From positions 62,001 through 126,000 of the forward strand of contig CAKJVC010000182.1 in NCBI GenBank assembly GCA_918026815.1: a stretch of DNA of 64,000 nucleotides, in the 5' to 3' direction. The first letter of the stretch is position 1. Each line of letters opens with the position of its first letter. The translations under genes were made by a program, and so were the position numbers. Source of the DNA: Chalara sp. BL73. Taxonomy: Eukaryota > Ascomycota > Leotiomycetes > Helotiales. Below are positions 25,564-40,063 of the stretch, piece by piece. Below the pieces are notes generated by a model. That model saw only the letters and a list, made by a program, of their open reading frames with translations. It searched no databases and was not told where the DNA came from.

Positions 25564-26105
25564 GGTTTCAGCCTTTCAAGGCACAGCTATGTATTTCCAT
25601 TGGTGGCGAAAACAGAGGAAGCAGCTGTTGTTGATATTCCGAGTATCTTGTACCTCTACAGTTTGGTTACCAGGTCTCAACTAACCAAGCCTTCAATGGT
25701 CGGTTACGGAGTCCGGCCCGCTGTAAAGTTATCCGAACTATGGCAACCTGGAGACACCAGCCCAACCCCCTCTTGACCTCACCGTATGCGCCACATCCAT
25801 GTTCATGAGCTGTATGCTTTGGCTGATGCAGAGGAAATTAAAGACACTCATTACGCATTGTTACAAGCATCATTTACGACTTAGCACGCTCTGACTATCA
25901 CGCCCCCTAAATCACCCCATTCCCATGCTTTAGCATTCATACCCCACATATTGTATCTACAGCCCGCCCGATCTCAATCTAAGCACATTTGCTCAGTCTT
26001 GTGGTCGCGAGGTCCAAGGTCGATGCCGAATAGCAATCATTGACCAATTGCTACTTGCTTCAAGCGTGCTGTAGCCCATCAGCCTGTGACTAGACTACAT
26101 TCGCG
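25564..26105. other. Bidirectional promoter region GEM1/CreC
   Basis: Spacer between two divergent start codons. No coding frame of interest was seen. It must carry both promoters, although neither the TATA boxes nor other elements are obvious by eye. Confidence 0.5.
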
Positions 26106-28399
26106 ATGTTGTGAGCATATCTGATCACTTTTCCTTCCTCGAGATCCACTGACAAGAGTATATTCAAGTAGCGTCCTTCCGCCTCCTCCGCGATATCCTT
26201 CTCAGGCCGCCTACAATCTAGCGCTACAAAATGGACAAGGCTCGATTGTAGAGACAAGCAATACTCTGTCGAATCCAGTTGGTCCAAACTTTCAGCTTGT
26301 TGTCGGCGAAGGTCTGTACTGGCGCAATGTTACACTCTTGAGGCGGCTTTTCAATCAGCAAGCTGACTTATCCTAACTTGCAGGAACTTATATTCTTAAG
26401 GAAGACCTGCATCTTGCCACGCCACCTCCCCATCCGTCCGAAGCACCCATCATCAACCCGAATCCTCTTGCGACTACCCCTCAACCTGCTACAGCTGGGA
26501 CGAAGCTTTCACTATTATCCTTCAGCTCTCGAGCAAACCCTCCACTACTTTATAGAGCAGAAACGAACAGGAGTACTCGGTCTGCTCTACAAACGAGTAT
26601 ACAAGAACATCCAAACGAAAGCCGCAGCTCTACAGAATTTCCAGGAAGTAGTGAGGAAAATGGATCTCTGGCAAGCAGTGCAAAAATGGCGATATCAATC
26701 GGATCTGCTCCAGCATTTGGCGAAGGAAATGCATCGCTGCTAGCTCCGACTAAGGATGCTGGAAAGCGACGGAAGCCGAAGAACAACATTGCCAAAAGTA
26801 ACTCTTCATTCATATCTAGGTGTATCGTTTCCGAAAACTTGTCAAAACGACTACAGGACCGGCCCGCAGATGGATACTTTGCATTTGCAAACATCAATCG
26901 TGCATTCCAGTGGCTCGATTTATCCGCCTCCAATAAAGTAATGCTTCCGAACATGAACACTGAAACGTAGCCAGGCTAAATCATAACAGGAAGAACACTT
27001 GACTAAGATTCTATTTACAAAAGGACATTGCCTTTGCCATGACATAAACCAGGTCACCAAGGCGATAAACCATATTGATCTGATAATGGGGTTTTCTACC
27101 GGAGAGATAATTTGGTTTGAGCCCATGTCTCAAAAATATACCCGTTTAAATAAAAATGTAAGGACTGTAGCTCAATTTACAAATATATATAAAGTTAACT
27201 TCTTAAGGGAATTATCAATTCGACTCCAGTTTCGGAAATTAGGTGGATACCAGGCTCAGAGAATCTTTTCCTCGCAGGACACATGGACGGCTCTCTTGTT
27301 GTATACGATAAAGAGAAAGATGATGCGGCATTTTTACCTGAAGAACAAGACGTGATTGCTCCCGAGAGCTCAGAGAGCGAGGACAATGTTAAAGTCACAG
27401 CCAAGATACACATTGACAAGTCCGTTCACTCAAAAAACCAGAAAGTAAACCCTGTTTCGTTCTGGAAATTATCAAACCAACTAATAAATGCGTTCGCATT
27501 TTCTCCCAATAATAGGCATATTGCCGTCGTCTCAGAGGACGGGACTTTGAGGATTATCGATTACCTCAAGGAGCAGTATGTATACCGATCATTCTATATT
27601 AGCTTCGAGACTAATGTTTACAGACTCCTTGACATCTACCAAAGCTATTATGGTGGCTTTATCTGCGTTTGCTGGTCTCCTGATGGCAAGTATGTGCTTA
27701 CAGGAGGACAAGATGATCTGATCTCTATTTGGTCTGTTACCGAAAGGTCTATTGTTGCTCGTTGTCAGGGACACCAATCATGGGTCACTGCTGTCTGCTT
27801 TGATCCGTGGCGGTGCGATGATCGAAATTATCGCTTCGGTAGTGTAGGGGAGGATTGTAGGCTGCTGTTGTGGGACTTCAGCGTTGGCATGTTACATCGT
27901 CCAAAAGCTGTAAGTATTACTCGGAGTCCCATATGTGGGAGATACTTACTGTTGCGCAGGTGGCTGTACGACAAAGAGGTAGTGGAAGCGTGTCGTCTCG
28001 CTATGGGCCCCTGCAGCGTGAGCAAACGCACAATACAAATACCAGCAGAATAAGATCAAACTCCAGTCTGTCTGCTGAAAGTGAACACGAATCCACGATT
28101 CAACATCCCGTAGAGCCAAGGGCCTCAACTGCCATGTTACCACCTGTCATGGTAAATTCCAAACGGTCTACACTAAGCATTTTAGCCTGCTAACAAGCCT
28201 TAGTCTAAGGCCATAGATGATGATCCGCTTTGCTGGCTTGAATTTACAGAAGAGTCAATCATCACGAGTTGCAAGAGTGGTAAGTGACTTATAATTAGCG
28301 ACTACAACACTACTGATGAATGAATCAGGACATATTAGAACCTGGGACCGGCCCAAAGATGCTACCAATAAGAGCGAAGTAGCATCCTCCACATCATGA
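26106..28399 (+). CDS. creC: WD40 protein CreC, partner of the CreB deubiquitinase in carbon catabolite repression
   Basis: CreC binds and stabilises the deubiquitinating enzyme CreB in carbon catabolite repression (known from Aspergillus). Nine exons, 26106-26110, 26172-26311, 26384-26937, 26990-27157, 27208-27575, 27624-27909, 27960-28151, 28204-28279 and 28329-28399, give 619 aa. Exon 1 is only ATGTT; with the acceptor at 26171 the protein opens [16 protein letters not shown]. Next comes [20 protein letters not shown], the conserved core [18 protein letters not shown] and [18 protein letters not shown], then WD repeats ([44 protein letters not shown]). A Ser-rich insert (about 510-560) precedes the last repeat ([15 protein letters not shown]). 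An AG three bases earlier than 26171 would give MFSVLPPP. The 48-nt intron 27576-27623 has no in-frame stop. Confidence 0.93.
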
Positions 28400-28855
28400 A
28401 GAATGGAATCTTGGCATTGTTTGATTAATAGGATACAGAATATGGGGATCTTATGATAAAAAGTAGCTCATCAGCCGAGCGACGATGTGGGAAATTTTAT
28501 ATGTACTTTGAAGGGGACCTAGTGCTCCTGGTAAATAAAGTCATCTTAATAAAACACTCTCAAGTTTTCTCATGACCGCATAAATCCTCGAGCTTGGATA
28601 TCTTGGGATTAAAGGAATATCCTATCGCACCCGGATGACAACTATGCTTTGGTCTATTCTCATTCATACGGAACTTTTCATTATGGATAAATCACGAGGT
28701 CATCCAATGAATGAGAAGTTTTCAAACATTGGAAAGCTTGGTTTATCAGGTGTGCCCTACACCGCAAGGCAAGGTATAATTACACCAAGATCGGACACGA
28801 ATAGAAACTTCTTTTTGTACGTCCCCTTAAGCGAGGTCAAGGAATTGTGGTTTCA
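28400..28855. other. Convergent 3' spacer CreC/SRP receptor
   Basis: Both flanking genes end here. One 75-codon + frame (28635-28859) has no motif and overlaps the SRP receptor stop, so I treat it as chance. Confidence 0.5.
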
Positions 28856-31001
28856 TTAGTTGTTACTCAGCAGCTTCTGTACTGCCCATTTGGTAGACAG
28901 ATTCCGCAAGTCACTATAGTGCTGCCCCACCCCGACAAATAGCACAGGCACATTTGTTGCGTGCACCATACTAACCAATGTGCCGACCATATCTCCGACA
29001 GTATCACATTTGGAAATGATGAAACCATCCAGTGTCCGGCCGGATCCGAAGGCTGTGTTAAAATTTCGAGCTTGAGCAACAGAGTCTGTTCCTACTAAAG
29101 CCTGTAATTTTACTTAGCATCGAGAATATGAAGGCTGCGAATAGTCCTACCTCTCCGACCATTAATATTTTGTCAGGTTGAGCAAACTTGGCAAACTTCT
29201 CTAACGAGGACATAAGTCGCTGATCATTATGGCGACGGCCAGCTGTATCAATCAAAACGACATCAAATCTTTCTTGCGTCGCAAAGGTCACTGCATCTTT
29301 AGCAACGTTCGCGGCATCCTTGCCATATCCTTTCTGATACAACTCAACCAGACCTCCTTCTCGAGCTGTCAACTCCTTCAAATTGCGAACGTGTACGGCA
29401 AGTTGCTCAACTGCTCCAGATCTAAAGGTATCGCAGGCCACAACAAGAACCTTATACTTATTTTGTAGTAGGAAGAAACATATCTTTGACAGGTTCGTCG
29501 ACTTGCCAACACCGTTCACACCAACGACCGAAATCACATAAGGTCTACGCTTCTGTAATGATAGAGAGGGCGGTGATGTGATGGCGTCGATTTCTCGAAG
29601 CAAGTCCAGCGACGAAGTGGGTGTCAGAATTTTCCTTAACGAGAATTCCATGGCAGTCTGAATCCTTACTTGAACACCTACGTATTCGTGTTAGCAGTAA
29701 TAGGCTAAGAGAGTTAGACAATTTACTTACTTTCAAAGCTTCCAGTCTTAACACCTATCAACTCTCTTTCCACTCCTTCACAAAGGCGAATTGCAGCTTC
29801 GCGAGCGACATTCTTTTTCAGTAGATGGTCCTCCATTCCCTTGATAGCTTTATCCAGATCTGCTTTAGTTAAGGTCTTTCCTCCTACCACATTTCTGAAC
29901 AATCCACCAATGGCACTTATGCTCGAGCCTACTATACCCGTGACAGCAGTAGCTGAACTTGCTTTTTTAGAATCTGCTGATGCTAAGATTGAATGAACTT
30001 GATCATCCAAGTCCTTCAACACAAATTGTCCCTTGCCTGTCTTTGAACCCCACGAATTCTGGTCAATTTCTTCAACCGCTCCACGGCGTTCCTCAGTCTC
30101 CTCCTCTGACGCCGCTCCATTTCGTGCAGAATAATCAAGTGGCGTATCACTATCTTCATCTGCCAACCCCTCCGCATCCCATTTCCTACGCTTCTTAAGA
30201 CCTGGAGCTTTAATGGCTGTCTTTCTTGCCGACGATTCGTCGCCAGACCAAGCATGTGCCAAATTATTATTTGCTGCTTTGCGAGCTCTGCGCGAACCCT
30301 TGCCGCCAGGCCCTGCTTTCCCAGTAAGTATATGGCTAGCTGGAGTTGATGGCCGAGAAGTATCCGGGGTCGCAATAGGAGTGGACTCAGTAGAGGTGGC
30401 ATCTTTGTAGGTGTTTCGGGAAGGTCCTGCTGCACAATTAGAACCCATGGTAGCAAGTTAAGACATTCATACCTCTACTCAGCAGTCCGGGCAACGGCGG
30501 GGGTTCGTCTCCCAAGCTTTCTGATAACGAAGGCAGTACTTCCTTAGACAAAGCCGTTGACTCAGCAAGTTTATTGTCTTGATTTAAAGCACTTTTCTCC
30601 AATTCGCGAATCTGCTGATCGAAATACTCGTCAAAATGGCATTCTACCAATGTCGTGTGCGGCTTCTTCAGCTGGTCCCCATACAGATCTACGAAGAGAG
30701 TCTTAATATTGTCGACTAACTTGTCAATCCACGAAAGGTGCAGAAGGGACCGGTAGACGGCAACGAATATTAGGCCAAGCTCTTTGACTGTTGTCCATTT
30801 GAGAGTGTGCTGTTCGTGCTTGTAGGGCGGATTGATTGCAGCAGAAACGTCATCTGCAATGCCGCCTCCTGGCAATGTTTTCTCTTCAATGAACACATTC
30901 GAAATGAGGCTATTGATGATGGAGGGGTCCGAATTCTGGGTATATGATCTTGACCATAACACCACACCTGAGGTAGTCAAAATCTCAAAAGTGTCTAGCA
31001 T
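28856..31001 (-). CDS. SRP101: Signal recognition particle receptor subunit alpha
   Basis: ER docking protein for SRP; its GTPase pairs with SRP54 to hand ribosomes to the translocon. Exons 31001-30473, 30429-29731, 29677-29151 and 29101-28856 give 666 aa. The N-terminal SRX (longin-like) domain starts MLDTFEILTTSGVVLWSRSY and contains TLKWTTVKELGLIFVAVYRS. A charged linker with KKRRKW-type signals follows. The NG domain has the P-loop at about 456 (SVVGVNGVGKSTNLSKI), ACDTFRSGAVEQLAVHVRNL, DVVLIDTAGRRHNDQRLMSS, and ends TAFGSGRTLDGFIISKCDT and VGVGQHYSDL. Intron 1 has a tandem NAGNAG acceptor (exon start 30429 or 30426), which would add or remove one Ala. The gene is divergent from YIF1 and convergent with CreC. 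Confidence 0.95.
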
Positions 31002-31353
31002 GATCGACACCCTCAGAATTTTCAAGATTAAGCCGCTGTTGTCGTCAACAATACATGCACCTTGTACTTTAACTGTAGACTGGCACAGGACAGGGCTGAG
31101 GCAGCGAGGCGCAAGTGATGCTTGGATGCGCTAGGCTTCTGATTGGCTGAACGAACAGTCGACAGCAATTTGGTTCATTGGAGATCTGGCATATGTGAAT
31201 GTGCTCTACAAACTTGTTACCTAAAATTAAGCAGAAGCAATACGCACTTGATCTGAGGCTACGTATGCCTTTCCTTGTTGCTCGTTCAAGACTCTGATAG
31301 TAACGATTGAACTCCTCTGCTAAAATACACACCAACTTAACCACATCTGCAAG
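31002..31353. promoter_or_regulatory. 352-nt bidirectional promoter between SRP receptor alpha and YIF1
   Basis: The two start codons face away from each other across 352 nt, so both promoters must lie here. Both products act at the ER/early secretory pathway, so coordinate expression is plausible but is an inference only. No TATA box was obvious. Confidence 0.45.
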
Positions 31354-32430
31354 ATGCAGCGGTCAAATTATGGAAACCCACCACCAGCTACATCACCTCC
31401 GCTCCACCATCCAGTCCCTCAGCATGTCTCTACTGTTCCCCAGCTACGATCTCCTCCTCCTCCAGCTCCTCAACACCAACAGCAGCCAGGTTATGGCAAT
31501 CCATATCAGCCCCAGGCCGCCCAAGGTGGGAATGCCTTTGGTGCTTATGGTGGGTTTATGACAGATCCAACAGCGCAGATGGGCTTTCAAGTTGGGCAGA
31601 CAGCATTAAAGCATGGGACGGAATATATGGAACAAAACGTTAGTTTACAACCACAATATTTGAGGAGCTAACTTACAAAAGGACAGTTCAACCGCTACGT
31701 AAACGTTTCCGCTCTGAAGCACTACTTCAATGTCTCAAACGGATATGTGGTTAACAAGTTGATCCTCGTTCTATTTCCTTGGAGACATAAACCATGGTCA
31801 AGGAAGCAGTCAATGGGGCCAAATGGTCAGGAAGCATGGTTTCTCCCACCTAGAGATGACCTTAACAGCCCTGACATGTATATTCCGGTCATGGCTCTCG
31901 TCACGTACATTCTCCTCTCTACGCTTATAGCTGGTTTGCGCGGCGCCTTCCAACCAGAATTACTCGGAATGACGGCAACCACGGCATTTGTGATCGTAGC
32001 TATCGAAATACTTGGTCTCAAGCTCGGTTGCTACCTTCTTTCCATATCCAACGAGTCACAGCTGTTAGATCTTATCGCCTACTCAGGTTATAAGTTCGTA
32101 GGGGTCATCGTTACCCTGGTCGGCGGTGCGTTGTTCAGTGGGGGAAAGGGGAGCGGCGGCTGGATAGGCTGGGGTATATTCATATATGCCTTCTTGGCCA
32201 ATGCCCTATTCTTGGTACGTTGTGCTGACAACTCGATCCCCTACATGCCTAACACTATCATTCACCAGTTGCGATCCCTCAAGTATGTCCTTCTACCTGA
32301 AAGTAGCTCGGACGAAAGAGGCACGATGCAGACTGTGGCACGGTCTCAAAAGAGCCGGCGGACCCAGTTCCTCTTTCTTTATTCATACGTGGTACAATTC
32401 TTCTTCATGTGGCTTCTTACTATGACATGA
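31354..32430 (+). CDS. YIF1: YIF1 family ER-Golgi membrane protein
   Basis: Golgi/ER multi-pass protein that partners Yip1 and Rab/Ypt GTPases in COPII vesicle traffic. Exons 31354-31638, 31687-32214 and 32269-32430 give 324 aa. The N-terminus is Pro/Gln/Gly-rich (about 1-70), followed by DPTAQMGFQVGQTALKHGTE. The core then reads RYVNVSALKHYFNVSNGYVV and ILVLFPWRHKPWSRK. Several TM segments follow (IPVMALVTYILLSTLIAGLR, GYKFVGVIVTLVGGALFSGG, IFIYAFLANALFLLRSLKYV), with a last TM at the C-terminus (FLYSYVVQFFFMWLLTM). Intron 2 (32215-32268, 54 nt) has no in-frame stop; removing it gives the expected junction FLLRSLKYVLLPES. Confidence 0.94.
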
Positions 32431-33271
32431 GAATAGATGGAAACAAAATCGGCGGCTGGCGTCTTCGATGCTATGGGATATAATGGCATGCATCAGCTCA
32501 CCAATAGGAAATGGTAAAAGTTATAGTTGTTGGCGTCAAGTGAAATAACATAACGACTCTGTACAATAGTTTCCGCAACTTGTCTGAAAATGACCGGAAT
32601 CGATCCGGAACTACTCACATTATCGAGGGGAGCATCTGTCAAATATGGTCACCGTACTTCCAAGATACGAAGGCATAGATGACAGCATTTATAATAGTAA
32701 AAGACGGCAATTTGTACTATTAGGATCAGTGTTGAATGAGGATGTGTGTTACGGGCCGTGTAAATATACTGCGCTTATGGTAATTCTTTATCGATACAAA
32801 ATCGCGAAATGCACTAAAGCTAGAGTCTCCCATATTATCTATTTCAATTCCTCTCCTTGTGGTTGGTTGTCAGAATTCATGGCGCTTTGCATTTGGTTCA
32901 CAAATAATGTGCTAAAAAACCCCCCTACTAAAACGTGTATTAATGTTAAGTTAATTTCCGTATATTTATTTGATTTAAACTAAATACAAACCCTCTAATA
33001 TATTACTACATCCAGTTTTAGAAGAAAAAAACCATAAAGAATTGATTGTTTTATATATTTTCTGAAATGTGATGTTACAACGCCAAGTTTAGGTCAGCGC
33101 ATTAAATTCTGAAATATTCTCAATTGTCATTGTAAGGGCGTATACGGCTGAGCTTGGCGGTCAGACACCGCTAGAGGCACATAAATGGTATCATGAATTA
33201 GCTGGCTATTGCTGCTGAGATCTAATCTCACATCCTCTCCCACAATCCATGACTAGTTATTTTTAATCGAC
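32431..33271. other. Spacer with AT-rich stretch
   Basis: About 32890-33070 is strongly AT-rich with A and T runs. No gene or structured RNA was recognised. This is the upstream region of the methionine aminopeptidase gene. Confidence 0.5.
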
Positions 33272-35070
<1,799 letters not shown>

Positions 35071-37134
35071 ATTTCGATTATCAGCACAGGTGGCGTGATA
35101 CACCACGATTGTCATTCATTCCATTTAGGACTACTCGCCTGCGAATATGTTTCTTTCTTTTCTGGTACAACTTGAACTCATACACTCATTTGCAGTAACA
35201 TATATCAAACTCGACATGAGAGAGAGAGCCCCCCCCACTACTGTGACTCTATGTTATCATAGGACTTGAATGTTTTACTATCGCCTGTATGCGGAAACCC
35301 ACGAATGCCTTAGTCTTGTGCATTGTAGTCGGTATTCTGACATCTTTTATGAGAGTGGAAAACATCTGCGCCGGCCTCGAAATGCCGATCCCCATGAATA
35401 TGCTGCGAATACTCGACGCGTGCCTGACATGAGAAGTAATATTCATTAGTCTCTTGACTTTGGTGTTGCATCACCAAAGTCCACTTTCAAGGTCGAAACA
35501 GGCTGTCGTCCGTAATTAAGTAGTAAACTTCCTGTAGGCTTGAGATTGTAGCGGTGTTTCATCTGTGACTCACCCAATCGCGACCTTTGTCCAATTGGTG
35601 TGGGGTAGCACAATTAAAACGTATACTTATATCTGGTCTCCGCTGTGGGAGATTAGGTTTTTTTCTCGAGCTTCTTAATCAAAATCATATGGAAGTGCCT
35701 AGCCGACAAAATGAAGTTCAATAAAGATTGCCATCCCTTCTTCGCCCTCACCACTCCACACAACATCATCACTCCTCCCCGATTTAGTGATAGCAATACT
35801 GTAATTCATGCATGAATGATCCACGGGTATATATGAATCTTGCGGGTCCTCCATTCCCATACATGCAAAGAGACGGGGAAAGTTTATTTCCTCCCATTGA
35901 GAATTAAACAAATGACGCCCTTGTAGATAGGAAGAGATTGGTGAGTCGGAGAAGGGTTCAGAACTAAACAATTCAGAAAGTCGGGAGTGGATGAGTTGCA
36001 CTTCCTGTGAAGTTTATCAGGGAGATTGATGCGAAAACTGGGGACGATCAGTTTATTGGCCAGATCTCGATAAGGTGAAGAGGCTACCATATCGACGGTG
36101 AAGCTGAAAAGGAAACGTCTATATGATGGCAAAAAGACGAGGGAGGCTGGGATCTTCTCTGATAGAATGGGAGATAGGCTGTTAACCTCTTGACTTCCTG
36201 TTCTCGTTGCAATTCTTCTGGAAGTCTAGAAATCCGCTGACAGACTTTCTCATGCCATCTCTACATAGTCGAAGAATTATGCCAACGATACTTGGTATTC
36301 TGAGTCACGAGTTCGTGTTGCCATATATGAATACCATGGACTTTTTTGGTGCCTATTTTGACCACAATATTGCAAGCAGGAGAGTATGTGCTTTGTGACC
36401 GCGACACCTCCTTCAGGTCAAGGACTCCTTAAGGGCAATTGTACTAACATGCCTGCAGATGTCCGAGAAGAATGTGTTTGAATTTCTAGAAATCCAAGAA
36501 GCAAAAGTGGGAATGAAGGGACAGAAAGTCGGGTTGACTTTCGCGCAATGGAAGTCGATTTAGATGGCAATAAAAATGTATTGTATAAAAATTCAACAGC
36601 TCTGTGCATTTCAATTACATTGCATTGGTAATTATACATAAGGCCTCGTCTAGCATCGAAAGGAACAATTGGATTTGGGTTCAAGATTGTTGCTCGCACT
36701 GGTTCACTGCGTTGCAGGGTTGACTTGAAAGCAGGGATGTCCGTCAAACAAACGAATATACACTCCAGCCTACTTCATATAATAATCAAGAAGGAACCAA
36801 TCTAACGACAAGCAAATATAAAAAGGGGAATTCCCTTTCAAAACAAGGGGGAGGGGGTATGGATTGGTCAGGTAGGATGTTTTTGGAAAAATGCCATTAA
36901 AATGTGGGGGAATTGAGGGGAAGGCTACATACAATACACTACATGCCTCGGTGCCGAGTGCTGGAACACGCACCTTCATACACCGTATCTTCGGGCAACC
37001 AATTTGGCTTCTATATATAGGGAACCCGTAGGATTCAGCAGCTTTGGATTTCTCCTTCCTGTTTGCAATACTTGCATGCTTAAATTTGATTCAAACTAGA
37101 CCGAGGGTGAGAAGTGGTCGGAAATATCTGAAAC
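35071..37134. other. 2-kb gene-poor spacer
   Basis: Mostly without recognisable genes. A minus-strand stretch at about 35699-36190 looks weakly coding and is listed separately. Simple-sequence bits include (GA)n followed by a C run at 35219-35238. Confidence 0.45.
35699..36190 (-). other. Weak coding-like island, unidentified
   Basis: On the minus strand, an open stretch (FLPSYRRFLFSFTVDMVASS) is followed by a plausible acceptor (branch CTGAT, AG near 36003). A second open stretch, INFPRLFACMGMEDPQDSYI to IFIELHFVG, ends at 35699. Amino-acid usage looks protein-like, but no start, family or full gene model can be supported. It may be a relic or a fast-evolving small gene. Confidence 0.25.
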
Positions 37135-39594
37135 ATGGCACTTGGTGAGTGAGAGTGTACTAGGTTAAGTGTTGGCAGCTTGAGGTTGAATTCCTCGCAA
37201 ACATCTATTAGAGATATCACCGCTGGAACCCGGGAGGTCTCCAAGTTCAAAACACGGACAAATTAGTGACTTGTAGCTGACAACATACTATTGGCAGTCG
37301 CCGCAGCCGGCATTGCCACAGCAGGGGCAATGTACCTAGATGCAAAGTTAGCAATTAGAAAAGATATCGAGGCCTTGAAAATAACCAAAAGAGTCACCAA
37401 GATGTATATAGAAGCAGGTGAGTACCGATTCAAGGACCTCCCCTGCCAGCTCTAACCAAGGACTACAGTCAGGAACAAACGGGTTTCTCTGTACTACTTG
37501 TTCGAGGATGCCGTCAGCCGTCGTCAGAATCATGACTGTATTTGGTCTCGGGAAGGCTCTTACACTTGGCTACAATCAAACGACCGGGTCAATCAATATG
37601 CTCAATGGTACCTCTCGCAGGGTGTGAAGCCACAAGATCTAGTCGCTTTCTACCTGACAAATTCCCCTGACGTAAGTTAGTTATCTTATTCACGACCACT
37701 AAAGTCGTCGAGATCCGCCAGTCTTTATTGACTCTCGTATTTACATAGTTCATCTTTGCATGGCTTGGACTTTGGGCCATAGGGGCCGCACCCGCAATGA
37801 TAAACTACAATTTATCAGGAAATGCTCTCATACACTGCTTAAAAGTCGCGGGATCAAATTTGATACTTGTAGACCATGATCCAAATCTTTCGATCAGGAT
37901 AAAAGACATCCAGAGCGAGATCGAGAATGACCTAAAAATGAACATTCGTATCATGGACGGCGCCACCAAAGCACAAATTTATGACCTGAAAGCAGAAAAA
38001 CCTAAAGATGTATATAGAGATCGGGTACAAGGAAGCTGGCCCATGAGTATCTTCTATACGAGGTAGGAAAGCCTCTCCATCTAGATCTTTTAAAGCACAG
38101 AATATTTATGTATCTTAGTGGTACAACTGGCATGCCCAAAGGCGTCCCCTTCAATGTCGATAGAGGCTTTCTGTCAGGCTCATCGGTAAGATATCCCTTC
38201 CTAATATAGGGGTTCAGAGCCCTAACATGAGCACAGAGACTTGCCGGAAGCAAGATGGTCAATGAAGACGATAGATGGTACGATTGTATGCCCATGTACC
38301 ACGGGACGGGAGGAGTTCTAGCTATGTCGATGATGATGACAGGCATCACACTCTGTATTGGCCAAAAATTCAGTACTACCAAGTTCTGGCAAGAGGTACA
38401 CGATAGCCGCGCAACCTGGATAACTTACGTTGGTGAAACAGCTCGATATCTACTTGCAGCCCCACCTTCACCACTTGACAAGGACCATCATGTACGAGGT
38501 ATGTACGGCAACGGACTTCGTCCTGATGTGTGGATCAAATTTCGTGATCGCTTTGGAGTTCCAGAAGTAGCCGAGTTTTTCAACAGCTCCGAAGGTGTCT
38601 TTGGGATCCTCAACTACTGTAGGGGAGATTATCTGGCTGCTTGTGTTGGCCACCATGGTGCTATTAACAGATTTTTGAATAGAAATGTTATGGTGCCTGT
38701 ACGGATTGATCAAGCAACTGGGACGATAGTGAGAGACCCAAAGACCGGCTTTGGGGTACGAGAACCGTACGAGAAAGGCGGGGAGATTAGTAAGTCTGAT
38801 CTTCAAACATCTATGAAAGCTCCGTGCTTAAATTAAGGGTAATATTCATATTGAGGCAAATGTTGACTTAGTTATGCTTAGTTGTTGCAGTTCCGGATAC
38901 CAGCGCCTTTGCAGGCTATTACAAAAACCCCGAGGCAACGTTGAAGAAATTTGAGAGAAATGTCTTCAAGGCAGGAGATCTATGGTACCGAACTGGCGAT
39001 GCTCTAAAAAGAACAAACGATGGGCGATGGTTCTTCCTGGTATGTCACCTGCGGCTTAAACCTCATTCAAGAACTCAGTACATATGGGAACTACGGTTAA
39101 TTTGTCAATAGGATCGGCTAGGGGATACCTTCAGATGGAAAGGAGAGAATGTTTCAACAGCAGAGGTAGCTGAAATCCTAGGCAAATATCCGGGAGTTGT
39201 GGAAGCCAATGTATACGGCGTCTCTCTTCCCAGCCACGACGGACGAGCCGGCTGTGCTGCAATCTATATTAACCCACGTGAAAAGAATAATTTTGACTTC
39301 GCAGGCCTACTCAGGTACTTTTCGCCATGTCGCACCTCGACGGCCAATACTAACGATACCAGGCATTCCCAGTCCCACCTGCCCAAATATGCAGTACCGG
39401 TTTTTATCCGGCTGGTAAAGGAGATGACTCCAATCCATAATAACAAGCAGAACAAAGTCCCGCTCCGGGAAGAAGGCGTTGACCCTAAGAAGGTCAGGTC
39501 CGACGATGAGATATTCTGGATAAGAGGAAACTCGTACGCAAAATTTGGTGAGGACCATTGGGAGGATTTGAAGCTTGGAAACGTCAGGTTATGA
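37135..39594 (+). CDS. FAT1-like very-long-chain acyl-CoA synthetase / fatty acid transport protein
   Basis: Membrane-associated AMP-forming enzyme that activates (very) long-chain fatty acids at uptake. Nine exons, 37135-37144, 37298-37417, 37469-37671, 37749-38062, 38119-38185, 38237-38789, 38882-39039, 39112-39314 and 39363-39594, give 619 aa. The N-terminus carries one hydrophobic segment (VAAAGIATAGAMYL). The AMP-binding P-loop SGTTGMPKG (about 216-224) is assembled across intron 4. Next come YDCMPMYHGTGGVLAMSMMM and EFFNSSEGVFGILNY. The FATP/VLACS block is YRTGDALKRTNDGRWFFLDR then LGDTFRWKGENVSTAEV. The end reads LPKYAVPVFIRLVKEM and DRLG-type C-domain residues. Exon 1 is only 10 nt. 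The acceptor of exon 9 (39362) was chosen for frame. Confidence 0.92.
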
Positions 39595-40063
39595 TGCGCC
39601 AATTATATAATATATAGACATGCATAGCAATGATGTTGTCCAACAAGACCTCTTTTATACTACTATTTATCTCATATGGCGAATTTTTCAGAAACCGATC
39701 GCGGACTGGTGAGGGCTGAATTAAATAGCCAATGACGGCAAATTGCAGTTGAGCAGAGTGTGTCACATCGATAAGCACCATAGTGTAACCTATCATCTCA
39801 AATCCCACATTTCACAGTCTCTCGCCCACTTACTCTCTAAAGTCTAGACTCGCGTTGAATTTAAGTAAAGGAATTCTCCCCTTTCGATGACTCGATTAAC
39901 ATAGCGATGAGAGGCCTGTGAGTCCGAAGGCGTGACAATCTGAGGTCAAAAGCAAAATAATAATAAAAAGCACAATGCATATAGCACAACTTTTATCATT
40001 TCATTGCTTATAGCGACATGATTGGCATTCGCTCTCGGAACATTTGAACTTCTATATAGTCGT

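Noticed and set aside
36462..36566. 35-codon frame starting MSEKNVFEFLEIQEAK with a faint resemblance to the PC4/p15 DNA-binding end
   Set aside because: Too short, similarity limited to a few positions, and no upstream exon found.
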